Translations under genes and position numbers: made by a program | From: Saccharum officinarum | Lineage: Eukaryota; Streptophyta; Magnoliopsida; Poales; Poaceae | NCBI GenBank assembly: GCA_020631735.1 | Contig: CM036197.1 | Span: forward strand, 45,927,880-45,991,879 | DNA length: 64,000 nt | Direction of reading: 5' to 3' | Notes under the pieces: generated by a model | The model's input: the letters and a program-made list of their open reading frames with translations, nothing else | Databases searched by the model: none | What the model was told of the DNA's origin: nothing | Part shown: positions 11,653 through 22,911 of the stretch, in pieces | Numbering within the stretch: the first letter of the stretch is position 1 | Layout: every line of letters starts with the position of its first letter

Positions 11653-12357
11653 TGTAAAACCCACTTCAAAATAGAAGTAGCGGAAGCGAAATAGCTTGAA
11701 ACCACCTTTTATACACACTTAGTTAAATTACAGTGCCAGCGCATGGTCATGTCCAACAACAGCAAATAGGTACGATGTAAGAAGGGACCATTGCCCATGG
11801 TCCACTCACCACCCGAAGTGGGAGAGAGATCCAACTTGTCGCCACAGTAGTACGCCTTACTACCTGCAACAGGTGGGAACAAACCCTGAGTACTGGAATG
11901 TACTCAGCTAGACTTACCCGTCATAAACCAGAAATAATATGACACCAAGGAGTATGCAAGGCTTTATAAGTGGACTGGCTTGACTTGCTTTGCGGAAAAG
12001 CATAAGTTATCATGAATGACTAATTTAAGTCCTTTTGCATCATCTTTATTATAACCTATTCAATCTAGATAAGCACCTATACTAAAGCAATCACTTGATT
12101 AACCATTAACATCAAAGGTTACCATCTCAGGTTTAGTATTTCCAACATTATCCACATAACCATCCGTGTTCCATCATCATTACTACGATGCCGTAACTCG
12201 AGTCAAGTGCTCACTAACCGGGAGCGACGGCGATTCGAATCGAATTCCTATCCAGCTGGAGATTTATTCCTCACACAAACCCTGCTTCCCCCGTCAGGGT
12301 CGCGTAGATCACCAATGACACTTTCCAAGAAGCCGCGGGATAACAATCATGGATCGC

Positions 12358-14281
12358 TGAAAGTCCTATGTTTGGTGTTGGTAATTAGTGACAATGCCTA
12401 AGTACTAATCCCATGCCTAAGTTGTATGTAGCATATGAGGATTAGTACACTCCAAGGTTGGTGGCAAGATGGACATGGTGATCATGATGGCCACACTTGG
12501 ATTTGGACGCAACCCTACGTGATCAAGGCAAAGGTATATGCTTAAGGGTTGTGTTTTAGTAACCAAGACACCTAGTGGGTGTGGTTCATTATAGGATAGA
12601 TAGCCGTACTATAAAGAGGGGAATGACGCGGCTATTGAACTCCTAAGTGCCTCTAGATGTGCATTTCATGATCATATGCATTTGGATAGAACTAATATCG
12701 CCTCGAAAAATGATTGTGAAAATGCTAACACACTCACACATGACGTGATCACTTGGTGGTGTTAGCACATTTGCGATGGCGTTGGAGTTTAAGCGGTAGA
12801 GAGGGTTTGGGGTCATCTCTCCCTCCCGCCGAGCGTGCGAGCGCAGGATTCAGGCAATTTTGGGGAAATGAAATGCCTATTTTCCACTACGCCGGAAGTC
12901 GGAAAAAGAAACGGAGGCAAACGGGGGTCACAGTGGTGACCGGACGCTGGACCGGACGCGGTCACTGTTTGACCGGACGCGTCCGGTCAGTGTCCAGTAT
13001 CTGCGCGTTTTTCAGTTGTTTGATCGGACGCGAGGCGCGTCCGGTCACAGGCGACCGGACGCGTCCGGTCGTCCAGGGAGCTTACTGGACTCCAACCGGA
13101 CGCGGGCACTGTGGCGTCCGGTTAGTTCTTCAGCGCGTCCGGTCGCTGGTTCGTTGTGCGCGGCTCAGGGTTGACCAGCGCGTCCGGTCAGTTACGGGAC
13201 CGGTGCGTCCGGTCGTGACCGGCGCGTCCGGTCGTTGCGACCGGCGCGTCCGGTCGGTGCTTCGCGAAACTAGCCGTTGCGCGACCGGCGCGTCCGGTCA
13301 GTTGGACCAGCGCGTCCGGTCAACGCGACTTCGGCTGTTTCAAGTTTCTAACGGCTATATTCGAAGGGGTACGTCTATAAATACTCGTTGGCCGGCTCAA
13401 GGCTCTCTCTCTCGAACATTTGACATACTTGTGAGCACTTTGAGCTAAGCAACTCCCTTCCCACTCATCTCTCTTGCTTCTTTGCATATTCGAAGTGAGA
13501 TTGAGTGATCCAAGTGCATTTGCATTGTGAGATTGCATCTAGTTGGCACTTGGTGATTGATTTGCTGCGGGATTCTTGTTTCTCTTGGTGGTTGCCGCCA
13601 CCTAGACGGCTTGGAGCAGCTTGGAGGCGTTGGCAAGAGTTGGTGTTTGTTCTTGGCCACCTCCGGTGATTGTGAGGGGTTTGTGCCTACCTCGGCGAAG
13701 CGCCAAAGGCAACATTAGTATATTGCTCGTGTCATTGCAACCTTTTGCCATTTGGTAGGTTCTTGTGGCGCCTTTTGAGAGGCTCGGTGTGTGACCGATT
13801 AGCCACCGAACCACGTGGTGAAGAGGGACACAACGGGGACTAGCGTGCCGGCAAGCATGTGAACCTCGGGATAAATCTTCGTGTCATCACTTTCATATTG
13901 TGATTGATTGATCCCGGTGTTCGGTTATCTTGGTATTTATCTCTTGATCATATTGATTGGTTGGCTCAATACTTCGCCCCTCGGTGATATCCTCCTAACT
14001 CTCTCTTGTATTAATTTCTTAGTTACCTTGCTAGTTTGTTAGTGTTTCTTTTAGCTTGTGTAGCTAGCTAGCTTTAGTTGTAGTTAAATTGTGCGGTTTG
14101 ACTTGTGCGGTTGAGTGCAAATTTATTAGAATTGTGAATTGGTTAGGTGGCTTGCAAACACCCCGTAGGCTAAGCAAAACTCGCATCTCGCTATTTGTTT
14201 TATTGATAAACTTGTTTAGCTTGTCTTTGTAGAAAATTTTAATAGGCTATTCACCCCCCCTCTAGCCATCAAGACCTTTCA
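12358..14281 (+). repeat. 5' LTR of Sirevirus element 1
   Basis: 1924-bp LTR. The U3 part carries about 20 CCGGACGC or GCGTCCGG half-sites (12938-13322), including the 18-bp perfect palindrome gaccggacgcgtccggtc twice (12971-12988 and 13053-13070). A TATA box, tctataaatac, follows at 13374-13384 and fits the transcription start. The right end is acctttca, followed by ag and the PBS. Confidence 0.93.
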
Positions 14282-14283
14282 AG

Positions 14284-14297
14284 TGGTATCAGAGCCG
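14284..14297 (+). other. Primer-binding site, initiator Met tRNA
   Basis: tggtatcagagccg lies 2 nt after the 5' LTR and is complementary to the 3' end of plant initiator tRNA-Met, the usual primer of Ty1/copia reverse transcription. Confidence 0.9.
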
Positions 14298-14335
14298 TGT
14301 TCACCGTTTGTAAGGCTTAACAACCTCGGTGTAAG

Positions 14336-16525
14336 ATGGCTCAAGTTATGTTCAATCATGTTAATGGCAAGCCTCCATTCTTTGATGGCGTCTCTTCCTT
14401 TGATCATTGGAAAAGGAAGATGAAGCAATATCTAGGCAATATACATGAGAAGGTTTGGGATGTGACCAAAGAAGGATACGTCATTCTTGATGAGGAAAAC
14501 CTCACTCCCAATGACCGCATCAACAAACAATGCAATACGGCGGCACTTGACACAATCTATCGTGCCATTGATGATAAAGTATTTGAGCAAATCAAAGATC
14601 TTGAAAAGGCAAATGAACTTTGGATAAGGCTTGAAGAAACATATGAAGGCACTTCAACGGTAAAAAGTGCCAAACTATATATGCTCAAGGACAAGTTCTC
14701 CACATTCAAGATGAAGGATGATGAATCCATCCCGGAGATGTTCTATAGGCTCCAAGTCATCGTCAATGATCTCAAGGGGCTTGGAGAGAAGGTTGAGGAC
14801 AAGGACTTCTCACACAAGTTCTTGATGTGCTTACCCAAGAAGTTTGCCACCTTGAGAAGAATGATCTTTAGAGAGGGATTGGACAAGGTCAAACCAACCA
14901 ATGTGCTTGGAGATATAATGACCGATGCCCAATACAATGATGATGAAGATGAGGTAGAAGAGAAGAAGGAAACCAAGGTCAAGCAAGAGAAGCCCATTGC
15001 ATTCAAGGCTTCATCCTCTAAGGGCAAGAGCAAGGTAGAAAGTGATGATGATGATCCATTCGATGATGAGACCATGGCCCTCCTTGTGCACAAGATGGGA
15101 AGGTTCATGAAGAAGAAAGGATATGGGGCGAGGAAGAGGAGAGACACTATAAAGGCAAAGACCCTTTGCTACAATTGCAATAGCCCCGATCACATAGTGG
15201 CGGATTGCCCCTATGAAGATAAGAGATTTCATAATGGGGACTTGAAGCTCAAGAAGAACAAGAAGGATAAGAAAGAGAATGAGAAGAAAGCAAAGAAGAG
15301 CTTCACTTTCAACAAGAAGAAGAAGGGTGGTGGTTATGTAGTCACTTGGGATAGTGACAACTCCGATAGTGATGATGATGAAAGCTCTAGTGATGATGAG
15401 AGGATCACTCGGCGAGCCATTGCAAACATCGCCCTCTCCAACAAGCCATCCATCTTCGACACTTCATCAACATGCCTTATGGCCAAGCCTACAAAGGTAA
15501 AATATGATGATAGTGATGATGATTCTTATGCTAGTGATGATTGTAGGAGTGATGATGAGGAGGATGAGGACTACTCCAAGAATGATCTATTAGGCATAAT
15601 AGATCAAATGAGCAAGGGCTACAAGAGGACAACCAAGAAATATAAAATCTTGGAACAAGAGCTCATTACCAAGAGCAATGAAAATGATGCCTTGATGGAG
15701 GAGCTTGTTGCTCTCAAAAAGAGTAAGGAGTGCAAAGGAATTGAACAAGAGCTCAAAGCTCTTAGGAAATCCTTTGATGAGCTAGAGGCTTCTCGTGAGT
15801 GTCTAAAGGAAGACCACGAGGATCTTGAAATTGCTCACACTAGGCTTAAGGAAGCCCACTCCACTCTACTTGAGCTCATCAAGGAAAAGGACCTTAAGTT
15901 GGAGAAGTTCATGAAGGAAGCTAAGGAGGAGCAAGTGATTGTCACTTGTGATATTGGACTAACATGTGATATTATTGATGATTCTTTATTTGTTAGTCCT
16001 ACTAATGCTTCATGTAGCTCATCATCATCCACCACAACCAACTCTACCTCAACTACTAGTGATTCATCACTTGTGGTTGAGACTCTCAAGAGAGAGGTGG
16101 ATGATCTCACCCGCGCATTAGGCAACGCCTATGGTGGGGATGCCCGCTTGCTAAAATGCTTGGGTAGCCAAAGGTTCTCTCTTAACAAAGAGGGATTAGG
16201 CTATACTCCCAAGAAGGGCAAGGCGGCCTTTGCTACTCCAAAGCCTCGCTTTGTGAAGGGCAATGGTCGTTATTGCAATAGATGCAAGCAAGTTGGGCAT
16301 CTAGAGATTAATTGCAATAAAATGAACAAGAACAAGAAAAATGCTAATGTACCTTACATTCCTTTTGATTCTTGTTATGTGCTTACCAAGGGAGAGAAAG
16401 GTGTGCATGCTAGGTTTGTTGGTACACCAATTGTGGGCCCAAAGAAGAAGGCCATTTGGGTACCAAAGAGCTTAGTTACTAACCTCCAAGGACCCAAACA
16501 AGTATGGGTACCTAAGAAACATTAA
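14336..16525 (+). CDS. gag: Gag, Sirevirus element 1 (729 aa)
   Basis: Structural capsid/nucleocapsid protein that packages element RNA in cytoplasmic particles. It starts at the first ATG after the PBS (MAQVMFNHVNGKPPFFDGVS). The N-terminal third (about residues 1-200) matches the copia gag region with ELWIRLEETYEG. Two CCHC zinc knuckles are visible, CYNCNSPDHIVADC (about residue 280) and CNRCKQVGHLEINC (about 648). Between them lie Asp/Ser-rich acidic tracts and a predicted coiled coil (about 430-560). Such a large gag is normal for Sireviruses. It ends VWVPKKH-stop just before pol, which is in a different frame. Confidence 0.93.
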   Translation: MAQVMFNHVNGKPPFFDGVSSFDHWKRKMKQYLGNIHEKVWDVTKEGYVILDEENLTPNDRINKQCNTAALDTIYRAIDDKVFEQIKDLEKANELWIRLEETYEGTSTVKSAKLYMLKDKFSTFKMKDDESIPEMFYRLQVIVNDLKGLGEKVEDKDFSHKFLMCLPKKFATLRRMIFREGLDKVKPTNVLGDIMTDAQYNDDEDEVEEKKETKVKQEKPIAFKASSSKGKSKVESDDDDPFDDETMALLVHKMGRFMKKKGYGARKRRDTIKAKTLCYNCNSPDHIVADCPYEDKRFHNGDLKLKKNKKDKKENEKKAKKSFTFNKKKKGGGYVVTWDSDNSDSDDDESSSDDERITRRAIANIALSNKPSIFDTSSTCLMAKPTKVKYDDSDDDSYASDDCRSDDEEDEDYSKNDLLGIIDQMSKGYKRTTKKYKILEQELITKSNENDALMEELVALKKSKECKGIEQELKALRKSFDELEASRECLKEDHEDLEIAHTRLKEAHSTLLELIKEKDLKLEKFMKEAKEEQVIVTCDIGLTCDIIDDSLFVSPTNASCSSSSSTTTNSTSTTSDSSLVVETLKREVDDLTRALGNAYGGDARLLKCLGSQRFSLNKEGLGYTPKKGKAAFATPKPRFVKGNGRYCNRCKQVGHLEINCNKMNKNKKNANVPYIPFDSCYVLTKGEKGVHARFVGTPIVGPKKKAIWVPKSLVTNLQGPKQVWVPKKH

Positions 16526-16538
16526 TTTGTTTTTGTAG

Positions 16539-19500
16539 GTTAATTACAAGGCCGGGGGAAGGCATTGGGTGCTTGATAGTGGGTGCTCTCAACATATGAC
16601 CGGTGATTCAAGAATGTTCAACTCTCTCAAATCAAATGATAGTGGCATTGATAGTATCACATTTGGTGACAATAGCAAGGGTGATGTAAAGGCTCTTGGA
16701 AGGATTGCAATCTCAAATGATCATAGCATCTCCAATGTGCTACTAGTTGAAAAGCTCAATTTCAACTTGTTGTCGGTTGCTCAATTGTGTGATCTCGGTT
16801 TCAAGTGCATATTTGGTGTTGATGATGTGGAGATAGTTAGTGTTGATGGCTCTAACTTGATCTTCAAAGGTTTTAGATATGAGAATCTATACTTGGTTGA
16901 TTTCAATGCTAGTGACACTCAACTTTCAACATGTTTGCTCACCAAATCAAGTATGGGTTGGTTATGGCATAGAAGACTTGGTCATGTTGGCATGAAGCAA
17001 TTGAACAAGTTAGTAAAGCATGACTTAGTTAGAGGTTTGAAGGATGTCACATTTGAGAAGGATAAGCTATGTAGTGCATGTCAAGCCGGAAAGCAAGTAG
17101 GCAACACTCATCCATTGAAGAGCATTATGAGTACTTCCAAGGCATTTGAGTTGTTGCACATGGATCTATTTGGGCCAACTACATACACAAGCATTGGTGG
17201 CAACAAGTATGGTTTTGTGATTGTGGATGATTTCACTAGATACACATGGGTATTCTTTCTTGTGGACAAGAGTGATGTATTTGACATATTCAAGAAGTTC
17301 ATCAAGAGAGTGCAAAATGAGTTTGAAACCACAATCAAGAAAGTAAGAAGTGACAATGGAAGTGAGTTTAGAAACACAAGAGTTGATGAGCTATGTGAGG
17401 AGCTTGGAATCAAGCATCAATTCTCGGCCAAGTATACACCTCAATCAAATGGCCTAGTTGAAAGGAAAAATAGAACCTTAATTGATATGGCAAGATCAAT
17501 GTTGAATGAGTATAATGTGAGTCATTCATTTTGGGCCGAAGCAATCAACACGGCTTGCTTCTATAGCAACCGCCTCTATTGCCACAAGTTTCTAGAGAAG
17601 ACACCATATGAGATCTTAAATGGAAGAAAGCCCAACATTGCATACTTTCGGGTATTTGGTTGTAAATGCTACATCTTGAAGAAAGGCACTAGATTGAGCA
17701 AGTTTGAGAAGAAATGTGATGAAGGCTTCCTACTTGGTTACTCAACTACTAGCAAAGCTTATAGAGTTTGGAATTTGGCTAATGGTCAACTTGAAGAAGT
17801 GTATGATGTTGAGTTTGATGAAACAAATGGTTCTCAAGATGAAGAAGATAACTTGGATGATGTGAGAGGAACTCAATTGAGTAATGCTATGAAAGAGATG
17901 GATATTGGCGATATTAGACCAAAACAAGTAATTCATGTGGATGATGACAAAGATCAAGTGCTCCAAAGTCCAATTACACAAGCTAGTGGTTCTCTAATGC
18001 AAAATCAAGCTAGTACATCATCTCAAGTGCAACAAGATCAACAAGTGGCTAGTTCATCATCTCCAACTCATGATCAACATCAACATCCAAGCAATCAAGT
18101 CCAAGTACTTCAACCAACTAACATTGCAAGAGACCATCCATTGGATTCCATCATTGGTGACATACAAAGAGGAGTTCAAACTAGATCAAGATTGACATCA
18201 TTTTGTGGTCACTTTTCTTTTGTGTCAATGGAAGAACCCAAGGACATTGATAAAGCATTGAGAGATCCGGATTGGGTAAATGCAATGCATGAAGAGCTCA
18301 ACAACTTCAAGAGAAATGAAGTATGGGAACTAGTTGAAAGGCCTAAGGATCACAATGTCATTGGAACAAGATGGGTCTTTCGCAACAAGCAAGATCAAGA
18401 TGGGATAGTAGTAAGGAACAAAGCAAGACTAGTGGCTCAAGGTTACACACAAATAGAGGGTCTTGACTTTGGTGAAACATATGCCCCAGTTGCAAGATTA
18501 GAAGCAATTAGGATCTTACTTGCCTATGCTTGTGCTCACAATATCAAGCTATATCAAATGGATGTGAAGAGTGCATTTCTCAATGGGTACATTCAAGAGG
18601 AAGTGTATGTGGAGCAACCTCCCGGTTTTGAAGATGACAAGAAACCCAATCATGTATACAAGTTGAGAAAAGCTTTATATGGATTGAAGCAAGCACCTAG
18701 AGCATGGTATGAAAGATTGAGGGACTTCTTGCTATCCAAAGGATTTGTCATGGGCAAAGTAGATACAACACTATTCACCAAGAAGATTGGGAAAGACTTA
18801 TTTGTATTGCAAATATATGTTGATGATATCATATTCGGTTCAACCAATCAAGATTATTGTGATGAGTTTGGGAAAATGATGGCAAATGAATTTGAAATGT
18901 CAATGATTGGTGAACTTAGTTTCTTTCTTGGACTTCAAATCAAACAAATGAAAGAAGGTACATTTGTGAGCCAAACTAAGTACATCAAAGATATGCTCAA
19001 GAAGTTTGGCATGGAAGATGCAAAGAGTATTACAACTCCAATGAGCACTAGTGGAAGTTTGGATAGTGACAAGAGTGGCAACATGGTGGATCAAAAGCTA
19101 TATAGATCGATGATTGGTAGTCTACTCTATGTGACGGCATCAAGGCCCGATGTGATGTTTAGTGTATGCATGTGTGCAAGATTTCAAGCCTCACCAAGAG
19201 AAAGTCATTTGAAAGCAACAAAGAGAATATTGAGGTACCTAAAGCATACACAAGATGTTGGATTATGGTATCCCAAAGGTGCAAGCTTTGAGCTAGTTGG
19301 ATATTCGGATTCCGACTATGCCGGTGATAAAGTGGAGAGAAAGAGCACTTCCGGGACATGTCAATTGTTGGGAAGATCACTTGTCTCATGGTCATCCAAG
19401 AAGCAAAATAGTATTGCACTATCTACCGCCGAGGCCGAATACATCGCCGCGGGTAGTTGTTGTGCACAAATCTTGTGGATGAAGGCAACATTGAAGGATT

Positions 19501-19769
19501 TTGGAATCAATTTCAAGAATGTGCCATTGCTATGTGATAATGAAAGTGCCGTGAAGCTAACCAACAATCCGGTTCAACATCAAAGAACAAAGCATATTGA
19601 TGTTCGCCATCACTTTATTAGAGATCATCAACAAAAGGGTGACATTGCTATTGAGAGTGTGGGCACCGAAGATCAATTAGCCGATCTATTCACCAAGCCA
19701 CTTGATGAGAAGAGATTTCACAAGCTAAAGAATGAGTTGAACATACTTGATTTCTCCAACATGAGTTGA
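16539..19769 (+). CDS. pol: Pol polyprotein, Sirevirus element 1
   Basis: Protease, integrase, reverse transcriptase and RNase H in copia order. The frame opens directly after an in-frame TAG (16536-16538) and has no early ATG; the first peptide reads [20 protein letters not shown]. Visible: protease [12 protein letters not shown], integrase zinc motif (WHRRLGH...CSACQAGK), catalytic residues in [16 protein letters not shown] and LVERKNR, RT box YVDDIIFGS, RNase H around SDSDYAGD, and the C-terminal [20 protein letters not shown]. There are no stops or frameshifts over about 1076 codons. How it is expressed relative to gag (frameshift, bypass or spliced RNA) is not settled by the sequence. 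Confidence 0.93.
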   Translation, partial: VNYKAGGRHWVLDSGCSQHMTGDSRMFNSLKSNDSGIDSITFGDNSKGDVKALGRIAISNDHSISNVLLVEKLNFNLLSVAQLCDLGFKCIFGVDDVEIVSVDGSNLIFKGFRYENLYLVDFNASDTQLSTCLLTKSSMGWLWHRRLGHVGMKQLNKLVKHDLVRGLKDVTFEKDKLCSACQAGKQVGNTHPLKSIMSTSKAFELLHMDLFGPTTYTSIGGNKYGFVIVDDFTRYTWVFFLVDKSDVFDIFKKFIKRVQNEFETTIKKVRSDNGSEFRNTRVDELCEELGIKHQFSAKYTPQSNGLVERKNRTLIDMARSMLNEYNVSHSFWAEAINTACFYSNRLYCHKFLEKTPYEILNGRKPNIAYFRVFGCKCYILKKGTRLSKFEKKCDEGFLLGYSTTSKAYRVWNLANGQLEEVYDVEFDETNGSQDEEDNLDDVRGTQLSNAMKEMDIGDIRPKQVIHVDDDKDQVLQSPITQASGSLMQNQASTSSQVQQDQQVASSSSPTHDQHQHPSNQVQVLQPTNIARDHPLDSIIGDIQRGVQTRSRLTSFCGHFSFVSMEEPKDIDKALRDPDWVNAMHEELNNFKRNEVWELVERPKDHNVIGTRWVFRNKQDQDGIVVRNKARLVAQGYTQIEGLDFGETYAPVARLEAIRILLAYACAHNIKLYQMDVKSAFLNGYIQEEVYVEQPPGFEDDKKPNHVYKLRKALYGLKQAPRAWYERLRDFLLSKGFVMGKVDTTLFTKKIGKDLFVLQIYVDDIIFGSTNQDYCDEFGKMMANEFEMSMIGELSFFLGLQIKQMKEGTFVSQTKYIKDMLKKFGMEDAKSITTPMSTSGSLDSDKSGNMVDQKLYRSMIGSLLYVTASRPDVMFSVCMCARFQASPRESHLKATKRILRYLKHTQDVGLWYPKGASFELVGYSDSDYAGDKVERKSTSGTCQLLGRSLVSWSSKKQNSIALSTAEAEYIAAGSCCAQILWMKATLKDFGINFKNVPLLCDNESAVKLTNNPVQHQRTKHIDVRHHFIRDHQQKGDIAIESVGTEDQLADLFTKPLDEKRFHKLKNELNILDFSNMS

Positions 19770-20199
19770 TGCACTCCCATGATATGACATGCCTCTCCTT
19801 CGAGCCCCAAGGTACAATTGGTTGACATGTCATCCATTCTATACTAAGGACATGTTTAGTGCATCTAGTCATGATTTCTTATGTTCTAGGATCATTCATG
19901 AAAATTAAATAAATTTGAAGTTTATATGGTGCCACTATTGTTTCCATGACTTGTATGATCTAGTGGTAGCATATAACTTGTTTAAGTAGCTTGTGATCCT
20001 AAGTATTTAATCTAGAAAACTTGTCTAAATATTTGCTTCAACATGGTGCATGATAACCCTTTTAGTGAGGTGTGAAGAAGCTTGCCCTTGGATCAAACCG
20101 AAGTATTTTATTTATGCAAGCAATCTAGGTTGAATCATAAACTTGATCCTCACCCCATATTTCAACATGATAATCTATCTAAAGTTTGCTCCTTGTGGT

Positions 20200-20987
20200 C
20201 AATTGGTGCCAAAGGGGGAGAAAATATTGTTCACAAAGATAGAACTCAAAGGGGAAGAAAATGTTGTGGGGGATAGAACTCAAAGGGGAAGAAAATGTTG
20301 TGGGGGAGAAAATGTTGTTCACAAGATAGATTCTAAAAGGAGAGAAAACCTAAAGGGGAGAATTGATAAAAGAAGGGGATCAACTAAAATTTTGAGCACA
20401 CAAGTAGGGGGAGCAAGCTCTTTAAACATGAATGTTGCATTTCTATGTGCACTTCATATGTATGATGCATAGTTATGCATTTCGTTTTCTCCGATACATT
20501 GCTTGTGTGGTGACTTGCTAGTATAATTTGAATGATGCATTGAAATACTAGCATGAATAGAAAGTAGTTAGATTTTTCTTGCTTCATGTTTTTCAAAATG
20601 GTACTAGAGCCTTGCTTATAATGTTGATCTCACGAGGTTTCTAGTTATGTTTGTGCTTTTCAAGTGGAATCTAACTACACAAGGTGCTAAGATGGTGTTT
20701 ATCGCTACTCCGATGGTATCACGCTTCAAAGGTCTATAATCTAAAACACTTAGCACCTATTGGTAGACAATGCTCCTAATCTTTCCTATCTAACATGTAT
20801 GCTTCCAAAATCCAAACATATAGCATACATGTAGGGGGAGCCATTGCTATCAATTTGAATTCATGATCACATGTCCATAATTCTTACACATGGTAATATA
20901 CTTGGACAATGTGACATGGGTTCAATCAAAATTTTATCATAATATCTTTGTGAAAGGTTTGTCACCAATTACCAACAAGGGGGAGAT
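20200..20987 (+). promoter_or_regulatory. Multiple polypurine tracts of element 1
   Basis: At least eight purine tracts of the type aaaggggga or tagggggag between pol and the 3' LTR, the last being aagggggagat (20977-20987) abutting the LTR. Multiple PPTs are a known Sirevirus trait; the last primes plus-strand DNA synthesis. Within it, a 34-bp unit (about 20240-20307) containing ctcaaaggggaagaaaatg is tandemly duplicated. Confidence 0.85.
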
Positions 20988-22911
20988 TGAAAGTCCTATG
21001 TTTGGTGTTGGTAATTAGTGACAATGCCTAAGTATTAATCCCATGCCTAAGTTGTATGTAGCATATGAGGATTAGTACACTCCAAGGTTGGTGGCAAGAT
21101 GGACATGGTGATCATGATGGCCACACTTGGATTTGGACGCAACCCTACGTGATCAAGGCAAAGGTATATGCTTAAGGGTTGTGTTTTAGTAACCAAGACA
21201 CCTAGTGGGTGTGGTTCATTATAGGATAGATAGCCGTACTATAAAGAGGGGAATGACGCGGCTATTGAACTCCTAAGTGCCTCTAGATGTGCATTTCATG
21301 ATCATATGCATTTGGATAGAACTAATATCGCCTCGAAAAATGATTGTGAAAATGCTAACACACTCACACATGACGTGATCACTTGGTGGTGTTAGCACAT
21401 TTGCGATGGCGTTGGAGTTTAAGCGGTAGAGAGGGTTTGGGGTCATCTCACCCTCCCGCCGAGCGTGCGAGCGCAGGATTCAGGCAATTTTGGGGAAATG
21501 AAATGCCTATTTTCCACTACGCCGGAAGTCGGAAAAAGAAACGGAGGCAAACGGGGGTCACAGTGGTGACCGGACGCTGGACCGGACGCGGTCACTGTTT
21601 GACCGGACGCGTCCGGTCAGTGTCCAGTATCTGCGCGTTTTTCAGTTGTTTGATCGGACGCGAGGCGCGTCCGGTCACAGGCGACCGGACGCGTCCGGTC
21701 GTCCAGGGAGCTTACTGGACTCCAACCGGACGCGGGCACTGTGGCGTCCGGTTAGTTCTTCAGCGCGTCCGGTCGCTGGTTCGTTGTGCGCGGCTCAGGG
21801 TTGACCAGCGCGTCCGGTCAGTTACGGGACCGGTGCGTCCGGTCGTGATCGGCGCGTCCAGTCGTTGCGACCGGCGCGTCCGGTCGGTGCTTCGCGAAAC
21901 TAGCCGTTGCGCGACCGGCGCGTCCGGTCAGTTGGACCAGCGCGTCCGGTCAACGCGACTTCGGCTGTTTCAAGTTTCTAACGGCTATATTCGAAGGGGT
22001 ACGTCTATAAATACTCGTTGGCCGGCTCAAGGCTCTCTCTCTCGAACATTTGACATACTTGTGAGCACTTTGAGCTAAGCAACTCCCTTCCCACTCATCT
22101 CTCTTGCTTCTTTGCATATTCGAAGTGAGATTGAGTGATCCAAGTGCATTTGCATTGTGAGATTGCATCTAGTTGGCACTTGGTGGTTGATTTGCTGCGG
22201 GATTCTTGTTTCTCTTGGTGGTTGCCGCCACCTAGACGGCTTGGAGCAGCTTGGAGGCGTTGGCAAGAGTTGGTGTTTGTTCTTGGCCACCTCCGGTGAT
22301 TGTGAGGGGTTTGTGCCTACCTCGGCGAAGCGCCAAAGGCAACATTAGTATATTGCTCGTGTCATTGCAACCTTTTGCCATTTGGTAGGTTCTTGTGGCG
22401 CCTTTTGAGAGGCTCGGTGTGTGACCGATTAGCCACCGAACCACGTGGTGAAGAGGGACACAACGGGGACTAGCGTGCCGGCAAGCATGTGAACCTCGGG
22501 ATAAATCTTCGTGTCATCACTTTCATATTGTGATTGATTGATCCCGGTGTTCGGTTATCTTGGTATTTATCTCTTGATCATATTGATTGGTTGGCTCAAT
22601 ACTTCGCCCCTCGGTGATATCCTCCTAACTCTCTCTTGTATTAATTTCTTAGTTACCTTGCTAGTTTGTTAGTGTTTCTTTTAGCTTGTGTAGCTAGCTA
22701 GCTTTAGTTGTAGTTAAATTGTGCGGTTTGACTTGTGCGGTTGAGTGCAAATTTATTAGAATTGTGAATTGGTTAGGTGGCTTGCAAACACCCCGTAGGC
22801 TAAGCAAAACTCGCATCTCGCTATTTGTTTTATTGATAAACTTGTTTAGCTTGTCTTTGTAGAAAATTTTAATAGGCTATTCACCCCCCCTCTAGCCATC
22901 AAGACCTTTCA
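20988..22911 (+). repeat. 3' LTR of Sirevirus element 1
   Basis: 1924 bp, same length as the 5' LTR, with about five substitutions, two of them C-to-T or G-to-A at CpG sites in the palindrome array. Followed by the target duplication atcgc. Confidence 0.93.

Larger units (their letters stand above)
12358..22911 (+). mobile_element. Sirevirus (Ty1/copia) element 1, complete
   Basis: 10,554-bp LTR retrotransposon flanked by the perfect 5-bp duplication atcgc (12353-12357, 22912-22916). LTRs are 1924 bp each, TG...CA, with tgaaag/ctttca ends, and differ by about five substitutions by my count. Order: 5' LTR, initiator-Met PBS (14284), gag ORF, pol ORF (PR-INT-RT-RH), multiple polypurine tracts, 3' LTR. 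Long LTRs rich in CCGGACGC/GCGTCCGG palindromes, a large acidic gag with two zinc knuckles, and many aaaggggga tracts downstream of pol are Sirevirus features (relatives of maize Ji/Opie). Both ORFs are undamaged and the insertion is young, roughly 0.1 My at 1.3e-8 substitutions per site per year. It is probably autonomous. Confidence 0.93.

Noticed and set aside
12753..13448. 231-codon open frame, repeated at 21383-22078
   Set aside because: It lies inside the two LTRs of element 1 over the CCGGACGC palindrome array. The frame is a by-product of GC-rich repeats lacking stops, and the second copy is just the other LTR.
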